Positions 1 to 10,213 of a DNA stretch of 64,000 bases are shown here, in pieces. Both the position numbers and the translations under genes were made by a program. The first letter of the stretch is position 1. Every line of letters starts with the position of its first letter. This stretch comes from Lineus longissimus (taxonomy: Eukaryota; Nemertea; Pilidiophora; Heteronemertea; Lineidae), in contig NC_088310.1 in the NCBI RefSeq assembly GCF_910592395.1, forward strand, positions 10,857,501 to 10,921,500. The letters are read 5' to 3'. The notes under the pieces are model-generated. The model ran no database searches. It saw only the letters and a list, made by a program, of their open reading frames with translations, and was not told the origin of the DNA.

Positions 1-2
1 AT

Positions 3-158
3 AAAGACTCGCCGGTATCTATCGTGGCTGGTGAAATGGAGGGGAGAAATGAACTGAAAGGGAGTGCATTTGACACCTTTTTTACAAAGGATTCCGACGA
101 GTTATTGTGGAATCAGCCTCGAAAATACAGCAGATACTTAATTGGTTTTCAATGTTAG
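3..158 (+). CDS. Partial coding segment at left edge, unassigned
   Basis: An open frame enters from the left edge and runs to a TAG at 156-158. Its composition is protein-like, with an acidic/aromatic stretch (DTFFTKDSDELLWNQP) near the middle. I do not recognise the family. Two GT dinucleotides near the end (within the last 20 bases) could be splice donors into the exon-like segment at 257, in which case the TAG would be intronic. It could be the last or penultimate exon of a plus-strand gene whose body lies outside the window. Frame and composition are seen in the sequence; the rest is inference. Confidence 0.35.
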   Translation, partial: KDSPVSIVAGEMEGRNELKGSAFDTFFTKDSDELLWNQPRKYSRYLIGFQC

Positions 159-256
159 GAAAATAAGACAAATATTATACCATCTTATCACATCGAATAC
201 CGGCTATCTACCAAATACTGACGTTATAACAAGAAAACAAAACATTTGATTTTCAG

Positions 257-440
257 GCTACTGGAACACTCGCTTGGGTCTTGCGATCAAGCCAGTGCTA
301 CCAACTCCGCGATTTTCGCAGTTGCCTTTTTTATTGTGATGTTTAGTATTATCATCATATCAAATTACAAAAAGTTGCAACTGTCAGTTAATCTTTTAAT
401 GCCTCCATTGGTAATGTTATCAAAAAGTATTTTAGATTAA
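257..440 (+). CDS. Candidate 3'-terminal exon with one membrane segment
   Basis: A pyrimidine-rich acceptor (tttgattttcag) ends at 256. In one frame the following sequence encodes a polar stretch, a strongly hydrophobic run (AIFAVAFFIVMFSIIIIS) and then a lysine pair, which is the layout of a single-pass membrane anchor with a short cytoplasmic tail. The stop at 438-440 overlaps an AATAAA signal at 439-444, so this could be a last exon. The frame reached by simple splicing from the segment at 3-158 is a different one and ends at a TGA about 100 bases before the AATAAA, so the reading frame is uncertain. Confidence 0.3.
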
Positions 441-444
441 TAAA

Positions 445-1634
445 ATCTTTACGCAGATGACGACGTAACACACGAGTGATCATTTAAATGATGATCTGGT
501 GAATACATTGGATTGGGCTGGATTCTGTCCACTCACTAAATGGGGCTACTTTGAATCTGTTCTCGTTCTTCTCAGATTTATCCTAAATATGGAAAAGAAA
601 CTACCCTCATTTTTATTAGCTAGTTTGTTACGAATTATTTACGTTATGTACTCAAACACTATAAAAAGATGCAATGCCGTATTCTTTAGCATAGCCCGAA
701 AGTTTACATACACTTCAAAATTTGAATAAATTCAAAAATTCTCAGCAAGACTACTTTATTTACAAAAGGTTGCATGCCGTGCCTCTTCTTTCTGTGGCTT
801 CATTCAAAAATTCACATCGCGAGCAAAATAACATGAATCCGCAATATCAAAATATCAAAATAGCACGAAAGATCCTATTTTTTTTAAACTTACCGTTGTA
901 CCGTTCTGTACAAAAACTTACCGTTGGGGGCAGGATTCACTTGACGTGAAGTAACAAAAAAAAACACAATATAGATGAGGTATTATAATGATAGGCCAAT
1001 AAAAACATGTACGAGTCTCGGAGGACACTTTCAACTCCAAGGCTTCTACTGCGGGGTTGAAACTGGATGCGACATAAATGCTATCATAAACCGGGGAGAC
1101 GTTTACAGTCCTCAAAAAGACTACCAACCCTGATTACAGTGATCCGGTCGTCCTTTGAGAAGGCCTATCTTTATTTTCTTACACTTTAGTTCACTTGTGA
1201 ATATTCGACTTATAACAGTGGAAATCATAAAGAGTATACACGTGTTACAAATACCATTGGACTCGTGAGAATATTTATTTATAGTGTTAACGTGGGACCA
1301 ATCAAAAATGTGCAACAGACGTCTTGTAGCCCGGTCTTTGGGATAATATCGGCGTATAAAATTGACCGGGCACTTTTTAATTTTTTCAATTTTTAGAGTC
1401 GCAAATAAAAAGATTTCTTCGAATCCTTTTACAGTAAGTCATGATCAAAACGTCAAAGAACGGACCACAATATGACTATGTTCTATCTGAATACTGATAA
1501 CTGCAGGATTTAAAAAGGTAATATTTTCGTGATATTTTGTTGTCTGGATATTTTCATGCAATCATTTAATTAAAGAAAACTGGTATGGCATTCACCCTTT
1601 ATTAAATAAAGTAGCTTTGGTAAGAATTGAAGAT
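445..1634. other. Non-coding stretch, no gene seen
   Basis: AT-rich sequence with only short unconvincing open frames and no clear repeat boundaries. It separates the possible 3' end at the left edge from the poly(A) signal of the minus-strand peptide gene. Confidence 0.5.
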
Positions 1635-1640
1635 TTTATT
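1635..1640 (-). terminator. Poly(A) signal of the six-cysteine peptide gene
   Basis: AATAAA on the minus strand, about 52 bases downstream of the TAG that closes the cysteine exon (1692-1694). Spacing and orientation fit the 3' end of that gene. Confidence 0.6.
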
Positions 1641-1691
1641 CAGAATTTTCAAGTGTATGTAAGCTTCAGGGCACGACTGTCCAATGGAAGG

Positions 1692-4249
1692 CTAAACACA
1701 ATTTGGTAATTTGGTAAGGAAGGCCACGCAGGAGCTGGTTGCCTTACACTTGTCACTGCAGGCCTGCAGGTTAAACTCTTGAAAGCTAACGTCATTTCCT
1801 GGACAGTCGCCAGTACGATAGCCGAGGCCATTTGCACAGGCAAATTCTTGGTAGATGTTGGCTGAAAGTACACGGTAACGCTGTGAGTCTGATGAATCCA
1901 GTTATCGGATACTGCCGGTGTGACAGCATTGTGAGACATAGTCAGTGGCCCGGGTTATCACTGTGAACACAACTCCAGGGTGCATGGATCAAGGGGAATT
2001 GCAGAGAAACGACCGTCCCCACCGCATCACTTATTCGAATTAATCTTTGGAATTTAAGCACTAACCATGAGCTGGGGTAAATTGAATCTAACAAGAAAGG
2101 TGTTAAAAAAACACAGGGCGTGGTGTGGACGTGTATCATTACTGGGATAAAGGTTATTCAGGACTGGGAATAAAACAACGTCATGTCATTGCAATTTGTA
2201 AGGGTCATCTATTTGATAATGGTCAAATATTGGTCCTTGGTAATTAGTCGAAGAATGATTCCGGCTTGGCAGTCAGGTCTGCAGACAATTCAATAATTGT
2301 CATTGTCAATTTGGCGATGGAAGATATCGTGTAGCGCCAAATGAATGCATTACAGATTGACAGTCCTTTCGGTCCTTAGTTCCTATTGTTTGGGAACTTC
2401 TGTACAAATCTCGTCCCAATGTTATTTTTGTATGTGAAACACCAGCCTCCCATGCGCAATGGTGAAACACATGTAAAATTGACGTACAATATGGTGTTGG
2501 TGAGGTTTTCAAATGATACACCACTTCTAGGCACGTCAAAACACCTTTTGCGCGGATAAGATCGGTTTTTCTGTGGTTGAGATCGGAGTTAACATGATAT
2601 AATTAAGTGGTGAGAGGTGGCTAAACACTGCGACCCTTCGTGTCATTAATACAAGGCACGATAATCTTCAGGCGGGCAAAAATGGCGGCTCTCAAATTCC
2701 GCAATGCACTAATACACTGAGCAATGTAAACAGCGCAGCCCTGAAACAAACTCATACACACAGGATGATGACGTGTTAAGTAGAATATCACTAGTTCTGA
2801 TGTCGTACTATGTGATTTTGTTGAGAAAATTTTACTGGCCAAGAACAGAGGGCGTCAGTAATTCTGTAGTTCATTATCTGTAAGTTCAGACTCTGGACGC
2901 CCTAAAAATCACCTCTTTCTTATGGGTGCCCATCGACCTTTTTTCAGACTCCATGATCTCCTTCCTCCGGTCTTTGTAGTACGAGGGCGGATCAATAAGT
3001 CTTGACAACAGGGCATTCATTTCAAAAGGAATTATCACAGACTTTTGACAACACGTTCACTCCAAATATGCATCTTTCATGAGCACATGTTTGTAAAATT
3101 GTCCTCATACTTCTACAAAATTGCAGCCTGTTTAAAAGAGATCGGTACATGCCACTGAATTTGCTGGTTTTATCATGACGTTGAGCATGAAAAAGCGTCA
3201 TAAAATAGATGCGAATATCTTTTAAAGGCAAAGAGTTGGGTTGGTAAGTTTAACCAATCATCTAATCATAAAGTACGCTGAAAATCTGGAAAAATCTATC
3301 GGTCACAAACGGGATGCTTGTCAAAACCACCTATCCTTGTCTAACGTTAATATATAAGACCATTTTAAAATATTGCAATATTTCTGTAATTATTAAAAGA
3401 ACGGTGCTCTGGTATGTTGATAAATATGTCTTCAGAGAAAATGTAGTTGTCATTTCGAATTCTGGAAATATGTATATCAAGTATGTTGTCGAAAAGCCAA
3501 ATGCTGACAGAATTATATTTTACTTTTTTTCATAGTTAAATTGCCCTTCAACGGTTAACGGATAACGATTAAACCCCGACTTTTATGTGTAAGCTGCCAA
3601 AAAGTGGTATCAACAATGTGCTGAGATTTCAGCATGACGCAACTTCTAGTTTTGCCGCAAAAAGTGTCAAAACTTATTGATTCGCCCACGTATATTACAT
3701 GCATTAGATGTTTTTCTATAGGCATTTGAACACTTCTGCAGCCGAGCAAGTTTTAAATATTTTGGTGGGATTGGTAACCGATCAATCTCTCAGACCCAAG
3801 AAAGAACCTAGCCATGATCGCTTTGATGATCTGTGTAACATGGAAGTTTTCTTATCGTTTGTCAGATGAATCAAGACAGCCATAGCCATGATCGCCACCA
3901 ACAGAAATTCAAAAAACAAGGGATGCATTGGCACTCTCCCGTGGTTTGGTAGCTTTATCACAGCCCATTTCACCAAGTTAATTCTGCTTGCGTGCTTAAG
4001 TGTCGAAAATGTAATTGTCTATTATATACACTAATAATGCAGGTACTGAAATCGAACAAATTTGAAAGAAGTATCTCTAGCTACACGTTGGCGGAATTCG
4101 GTAAATTCACGATTCACATTGTGGGAGTATTTTAAGTATGTAATTTTGTTCATCTTAAGCAGGTCGAGTAAGTCGAAAGATGTCTTACCTTGTGTTGCCG
4201 CCAACTGCATCAACCCAATCAAGGTGAGAATCAGGGGAAGTTTTACCAT
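1692..4249 (-). CDS. Secreted six-cysteine peptide (PAN/Apple-like), two coding exons
   Basis: Coding exon A (4249-4189) starts with ATG and encodes a classic signal peptide (MVKLPLILTLIGLMQLAATQ), ending at a strong donor (CACAAG|GTAAGA) in phase 1. Coding exon B (1861-1692) follows an acceptor (TACTTTCAG) in the matching phase and ends with TAG. Together they give 231 nt, or 76 aa. The mature part has six cysteines spaced C-x10-C-x14-C-x3-C-x5-C-x9-C. The C-x3-C-x5-C core followed by 'VAF' resembles the helix core of PAN/Apple domains, but the whole is shorter than a normal PAN domain. Exon A is preceded by an acceptor (TTAGTTTCAG) at 4252 and a 115-bp 5'UTR intron with donor ATTG|GTAAGT at 4367/4366. 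A TATA box lies upstream and a poly(A) signal downstream. Probably a secreted disulfide-rich peptide, function unknown. An extra exon in the 2.3-kb intron is possible but not required. Confidence 0.7.
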
Positions 4250-4433
4250 GTCTGAAACTAACAATCGGGTTCAGGCCTTATAGCGTTAATACCCATCATC
4301 GGGCATCTATCATGTCGTGAAAAACTCACAAAAATACGAGGTGGGTTGCAAGCTTAATTTACTTACCAATATTGCCTTTGGTTCCAAGTGCAAGTCTTCG
4401 GGTGAATGGTGATTGTGCCTACCTTCCCCGGCT

Positions 4434-4462
4434 CTTATATAGATGGATATCTGATGACGTCA
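4434..4462 (-). promoter_or_regulatory. TATA and CRE promoter of the six-cysteine peptide gene
   Basis: On the minus strand TATATAAG (4441-4434) lies just below a consensus CRE, TGACGTCA (4455-4462). Transcription would start near 4410, giving a 5'UTR exon of about 45 bases that ends at the GTAAGT donor at 4366. TATA box, short 5'UTR exon and downstream ATG exon are all collinear, which strongly suggests a regulated pol II promoter. Confidence 0.65.
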
Positions 4463-7214
4463 CAAAAACGTGTTTTTGCGTTCCGCGCGCACTCCAGGTG
4501 CTCTTCAACGGTGTTTGCTGAATCGGATGGCCAGGCAGTACGCAATGGTGGTTTAGTTATTGTAGATGGCTCTGCAGTATAGCAAGACAGTACGCGAGGG
4601 CAGATTAGGGATAGGGGTAAGGGTAGCACTATATAATGATAAGGATCAGTGGATATTCGGAAGAAAATGTCGTTTGTGGGCCAGCTGCCTCAGTGGCCTA
4701 ATGCCCCTGCCTATCACTCTGACGACCCGGGTACGATTCCCACTCGATCCGCTTACTATTTTTCACTTGTGCAACTTTATATATACTCTAAGTTTTACTG
4801 TCGTACCGCCTGGTTATCCGATTTAGCACCTACCAAAAATTCTTTTTGGCTAATATCATAGGGCACCAAGTGTGGCGCTAAGGCAGCCACTACTAACCGT
4901 TTTTTCTTGTGGGCTGAGATCACTATTAACTGTTTAGTGCTATCAAATAATAATAAAGTGCCTAAAAAGTCATATCATGCCTAACTACCACCGGGAATGT
5001 TAGTTATTTGGTTTGCAAACATAATTTTTGGCTTTCTGATTGTAAATAATATCAACTAACAGAATTCAGGTCGATTTTGAAATATGAACTCCTTTTTTGG
5101 AGTTTACTGGGTCGGAAAGATATTCTCTCACTGGCAGTAGCCATGGCCACGTATCGTGTTAACTTCTGACATAGCTCTTGAAACCGCTACTAAAACTATT
5201 TAGAATCATTGGAACTTTTTCAAATTCATTTATGGCATTGACAAAATATAGGACTACGTTTCTGCAAATGTTGATGAGAATCCCAGCATGGATTTTTTTT
5301 AAATCACGAAAATGTATGTATAAATAATGTACACGGACCCTATTGCATATGTAACTGGGGATGTGTACTGAGCCCTTGTGTTATCCGCGACAGGATTATG
5401 TCGTCGCACGATCTTCTGATAAGTTTTGAATGTTCTGTACGACTCGAAAAAGTTGCTAACTCTTAGTTTCTCATATGAATTTTCTGATAATTATTTCATG
5501 ATAAGAAAGTGGACGATCATACGCTGTAATATTTGTTGTCCTTTCCGATAGGTGGCCAATGTGCAACTACTGTTAGCAAATCCCAAGCTGACTCACAAAT
5601 GTAATGCATGAGTCTGCACGTGACAGACTAACATCATTTTCGTTGGGAAAAGCTTCACCAAATCGGCATTCCATAGATATTTCTCTCGATAACATTATGA
5701 TGTTTCATGCACACCCTGTGGAAACAGCTGCAACCTCTCCCACCTCTTTGAGTGCTGGCTAAAACCTCTCCAAACGTTTCAAATCCAGCAAATTTTCAAA
5801 ATACCACTTATGATTCTACATGTACGCCGTGCATTTCCTACATAACATGTATCTAAACAGTCTTGCAGTCTAAAACAGTCTAAACAGTCTGCTATAGGCG
5901 CACTGTGGTTTGATACGTTTACAATATAAATATGTATAGTTGACAATGTGAACATTATTTCTCTCGTCTTTCTAAAGTCGCTAACTTAGCTACATTGCAA
6001 CACACAACTCTTAATAATTTTCTAATATCAATCAATCGCGTTCGAAGTACCATTCCTGTACACTTTTAAGAGTTGACTTACCTCACAACAACTTTGACAT
6101 CATGTCTAAATCAATATCGTCAATAATATCGTTTAGATGGGGCCTATCGCAATTTTATCAGGTCCAAGATGTAGTTGGATATCTGTCATTCAAATCCCCC
6201 CCCCCCAACCGCTTTCCCCATTGATGAGTCCATTAAATACAGATGATTCAACGCCAAATCTACAAAAAGGATACAGGAGGTGTATAACAGTCAGTATGTT
6301 TTTTTGGGGGGCAACGCTAGGTCATACTTTATAGTGTGACGGACAATAGAGTAACCAGCCTCTATGGACGGTACTAAGGCCTGCGCATCAAATCATTGGG
6401 ATTGTCCCGTCTAATTAATTAATTCCATTTGGTGGAACGTGGTGCAGCTGGGAGAGCGATTTGGATGCGAATACATCCAGTAGGGGGCTTTTTCCGACTT
6501 ATTAGTGGTTTCTCTAACTTTTTTCCTGATTTTTCCGACATTGTCCGAATTTTCTCCAACTTTGCCAAAAAGGTCGGATTTTCAGAGAAGATGTAAAAAA
6601 TAATAGGGCTTCCTCAAACTGGCCATTAAAGATCAAAGGCCTTAGTGAAAGAATAAGTAGATTATAGCCACACTGCTTTTCATTACAATTTAAAACGACC
6701 CAGAAACTTCTGAACGGATATTAGGACGTGTATGACTACTATGGGCCCATTTATGCTTGGCTGGCCATTCCCATGGTTGGAAGAGCGATTCAAGACATGC
6801 GACGTCGTTGTGAACTATGTTTCCAAAGAGGTGGAGCGGGTCATGTTGAAGGTGTTGGCGCTTAATAAACTGATAATCTGGTAAGACATGTAATTCATGT
6901 ACGTATTCAAAATGCACGTGGGATACACCTGCATAGAGTCGGAGTGTCACGTAGTATTACGTCGTGTTTGAAATGAACATGCTGTGCTGGATTTCCTATC
7001 ACCTGATTGTCGAATGAAGGTCTCTTAGTTCTGTTATTTTAGTTTGAAAATACTTAATTTAAACCAACACAATGATCCTTGTCAACATAATTATAGAAAT
7101 TCGCCGAAATATCGCGCGTTTGTATGGCGAGCTGTAATTGGCCACAAGGCACTGGTGGAGTTCAATCTGCATTCATGTTACATTATTGAGCCCTCTTAAG
7201 GGCTTTAAGGATCT
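4463..7214. other. Intergenic stretch with no gene seen
   Basis: Apart from the SINE-like head at 4679-4755 I see no exon with splice signals here. There is a C-rich run near 6199 and a short sequence near 6440-6480 resembling a tRNA D-arm and anticodon stem without a T-arm. Open frames are short and lack protein character. Confidence 0.5.
4679..4755 (+). repeat. tRNA-derived SINE head
   Basis: The segment reads like a degenerate tRNA: an A-box-like stretch (cctcagtggcctaatgcc) followed about 35 bases later by a B-box (gggtacgattccc) at 4728-4740, then 'cactcgatccgc'. This is the pol III promoter arrangement of tRNA-related SINEs. No clear poly(A) or target duplication was found, so the tail is undefined. 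Confidence 0.4.
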
Positions 7215-7217
7215 TAA

Positions 7218-7659
7218 AGCCCGCAGCACACTAGCTGCCAACTTTGGCGACAAGAAGCGTTCAGCTGACGCCTCTCGACGCCGAAGTTGGCGGCCAGTGG
7301 ATCCGGTCAGAGCACACCTGCCAAGAATCGGCGTCCAGTAGCGTATTTTCCGCCACTTTAGGCTGCCATTTTGAAATCATGTGACATCAAGACGCATACT
7401 TATTGGCCATAGCCTCGCCGCAGACGCCAATTCAGGCGGCCATCCGTAGCACACCTGGCTTCTTCTTGCGTTCAAACGCGGCGACACGCGTCAAAAATCA
7501 AACATGTTAGATATTTGACGTTTAGTTGCGGCAAGTGGCGTCAAGTCGCGTTCGCCGACGCCGTTCGTATAGCAGACTGGGGATTTTTCAGGCGTTCAGG
7601 ACTCTTGCGGCAAAAAACGCCTGTGAACGCCGAAGTTGGAGGCTAATGTGCTACGGGCT
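7218..7659. mobile_element. PIF/Harbinger-type MITE, 442 bp, TAA duplication
   Basis: The 5' end AGCCCGCAGCACACTAGC matches the reverse complement of the 3' end, AGCCCGTAGCACATTAGC; the similarity continues through CAACTT(T/C)GGCG. A TAA target duplication flanks it (7215-7217 and 7660-7662), the TWA type expected for PIF/Harbinger. The interior repeats GC-rich 'gcggc...ttgg..gcg' words and has no coding capacity. The termini resemble those of the broken Harbinger at 18,275 (AGCCTGGTCTACACTAGC), which may be its autonomous relative. Confidence 0.8.
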
Positions 7660-7858
7660 TAACACATAAAAAAGACCGTAATGAAAAAAGCATATACCGA
7701 GAACCTTTCCAAATCGTTCCACCCTTACTCGAGAGGAAAGAAAAATTCCGGCACTCAAAATCAAATTGTGAAAGAAATATACAGTTGATCAACTTGCTTG
7801 ACCGCCATGTTTGCCGAAACATTGGCTTTCCAACGTGGGTACCAATGCTGGCAGGGAG

Positions 7859-9775
7859 AATATGCTTGAACATCAATTGAATATCATCAAATTTCGACAC
7901 TGTGCGGTTTGGAGAATGCATTGTACTGGGCAGCTCTAAATTTCAGTTTTTTTGGTAAAATATTAATTCTCCTACTTTTGGGGGTTTAGAGCGAGACAAA
8001 AGAAAATTATTTGGTCAAATTCAATCCATTATTTACCATGATTAATGACTTAGACCATGGTGCCATCCATGCAAGTATGAAAAATTCACCATGGTAGTTT
8101 TGCATACAATCACAATCCAAGGGATGGATCCTTAAGCACTCATCCCCTTTAATCGTATTACCTTGTACGCCTATGTTTATTATGCGATCTAGATTTTGAC
8201 TACTAAGTTTGATCGAGCGTGCAAACGTTTTACCAACATAATAGACCGGGCTCTTTCATGTTGAAGTGATGAATATTCTGCAATTCAATTTGTTATTTAT
8301 TTGTAGACACATGCTAAATACTTTCGAAACAGATGTGAACATTTTTGTACTGATATTTGAAGCAAATTTGCATTGATAACGTGACATACACACTAATACC
8401 ATACTAAATCTAAAGAAATCACCAGAAACAAAAAAAAAACGCTTTGATTATACGCTTGCAAAATACGTGTACATGTACATCTTGTTTATAGAACTTCAAT
8501 TGTTAGATTTGATCAAATAGATTTTCGTGTGCGAAAGTATTCTGCTGACGACAGCTATTACGGGTCAAGCTTCTACTTGGCATGTCTAAAGACGTCAAGA
8601 TAATTATCGTGGGTTCTTGATTACAATGCTAGAGAAGACTTCTTTATATTTACAGTAGCTGTTTCCTTTGTACAGATAGTGCTATACAATTACATTGTGC
8701 AGTATCAATAACTGGTTAACTAATTTCAACACAATTATACTATCAAGAAAGATTTTTCACATTGTTTTCATCCAAGTATATTTAAAATGTTTGATCAGAT
8801 GAAAGCACCTTCTCCATCCATCATGACAATAACAGATATTTTACCGGCTTTGCAACAGATGCAGCATCACTTCTCTTAACCAGATGTTGATTAGATAAAA
8901 ACACAGGGTAATATGCTTGAATATCAATTGAATATCATCAAATTTCGTGACTGTACGGGTTTGGAGAATGCATTGCACTGGGCAGCTCTAAATTGCGGAA
9001 TTGACTACAGGAACGAAAGCCAACTCTTTGGCCTTTTTTCCAATTCACTGAAACTAACCAGATTCCAAAGCAAACTGACATTGACAATGATATATGATTA
9101 AAATTTGTTACAAAACATTTGACACCAAATTTTCCACGCTTGTTATCACATCATAATTTTTTTTTAATTTTGCAATACGGGAAGAGCAAGGTGACACATG
9201 AACGAGGCCAAAAGAGGACATGTGAATCGTGAATCGTGAAACGTGAAAACCACGTTTAACAGTGACAACGAACACTCTGTATAAACCTCAGTTTTTTTGG
9301 TAAAATGGTATTGAGATCGTAAACAACCTCTTAAGTCAAATTATATTTTCACTTTCTTTGAGAAGGGTGTCGCAGCAATTTCAATGTATAATATCATTGT
9401 AAAATATTATTTCTCCTACTTTTGGGGGTTTAGAGCGAGACAAAAGAAAATTATTTGGTCAAATTCAATCCATTATTTACCATGATTAATGACTTAGACC
9501 ATGGTGCCATCCATGCAAGTATGAAAAATTCACCATGGTAGTTTTACATACAATCACAATCCAAGGGATGGATCCTTAAGCACCCATCCCCTTTAATCGT
9601 ATTATGTTTATTATGCGATCTAGATTTTGACTACTAAGTTTGATCGAGCGTGCAAACGTTTACCAACATAATAGACCGGGCTCTTTCATGTTGAAGTGAT
9701 GGATATTCTGCATTTAAATTTGTTATCTATTTGTTGACACATGCAAAATACTTTCGAAACAGATGTTGATTAGAT
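7859..9775 (+). repeat. Two direct copies of a ~480-bp sequence, second copy interrupted
   Basis: Copy A (about 7859-8340) runs from 'tatgcttga' through 'ctcctacttttgggggttt' to 'actttcgaaacagatg'. Copy B is split: its first ~85 bases lie at 8909-8994 and the remainder at 9400-9765, with about 405 unrelated bases between them. The phrase 'cagatgttgattagataaaaac' also occurs twice (about 8880 and 9760). No coding potential. This looks like a tandem or transposed duplication followed by an insertion in the second copy. Confidence 0.75.
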
Positions 9776-9946
9776 AAAAACTCTTTCACCATTCAGCATA
9801 CACGGCAACCATAGGTAGTTTGAACTACACGTATCATCATTTTGTCGTACTTAAATAACTTTAATGCATTCTTGATAGTCACTTTAGTTCTGAAATCATT
9901 TCGTCCTCCGTCACAGATAAAAATAACCCTATCTCGCCATAAGTGT

Positions 9947-10210
9947 TTACATGGGTAGTTTTTCTGGATACGTCGTTATTGGCAGCAATTTTGTAAGTGC
10001 CTCAGTTTTACAATTCGTTGTAGACCCTTGATCGACCAGCGTCATCACACTGGATAATGGCGGCATGATTCTCTTCTGTTTGAACTGGAATTCGGCCACG
10101 GGACTAACGTCCAAACTAACGTGCGCCGCACACGATCCCTTTATGTTGTACAAAATGTTGGTACGATCTTTCGTTAAATCATAATGAAAGAAAGTATCGC
10201 GTTTCCCGCC
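9947..10210 (-). CDS. Exon-like ORF, unassigned
   Basis: After a TTTAG acceptor-like site (10213-10211) the minus strand is open for 87 codons to TAA at 9947-9949. The product starts GGKRDTFFHYDLTKDR, has two cysteines, and has balanced, protein-like composition with few rare runs. It faintly recalls the beta-strand region of FAMeT-type (Methyltransf_FA) domains, but I would not assign it. No ATG is well placed at its start, so it would be an internal or terminal exon, or a relic. Confidence 0.3.
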   Translation of the reverse strand, partial: GGKRDTFFHYDLTKDRTNILYNIKGSCAAHVSLDVSPVAEFQFKQKRIMPPLSSVMTLVDQGSTTNCKTEALTKLLPITTYPEKLPM

Positions 10211-10213
10211 CTA

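Noticed and set aside
3022-3231. Mariner-like end near 2,980-3,010 ('tacgagggcggatcaataag')
   Set aside because: Only one end-like sequence was seen; no transposase motif or partner TIR was found.
6430-6480. tRNA gene
   Set aside because: D-arm-like text and a TGGAT…ATCCA stem are present, but the loop is 8 bases and there is no T-arm or B-box.
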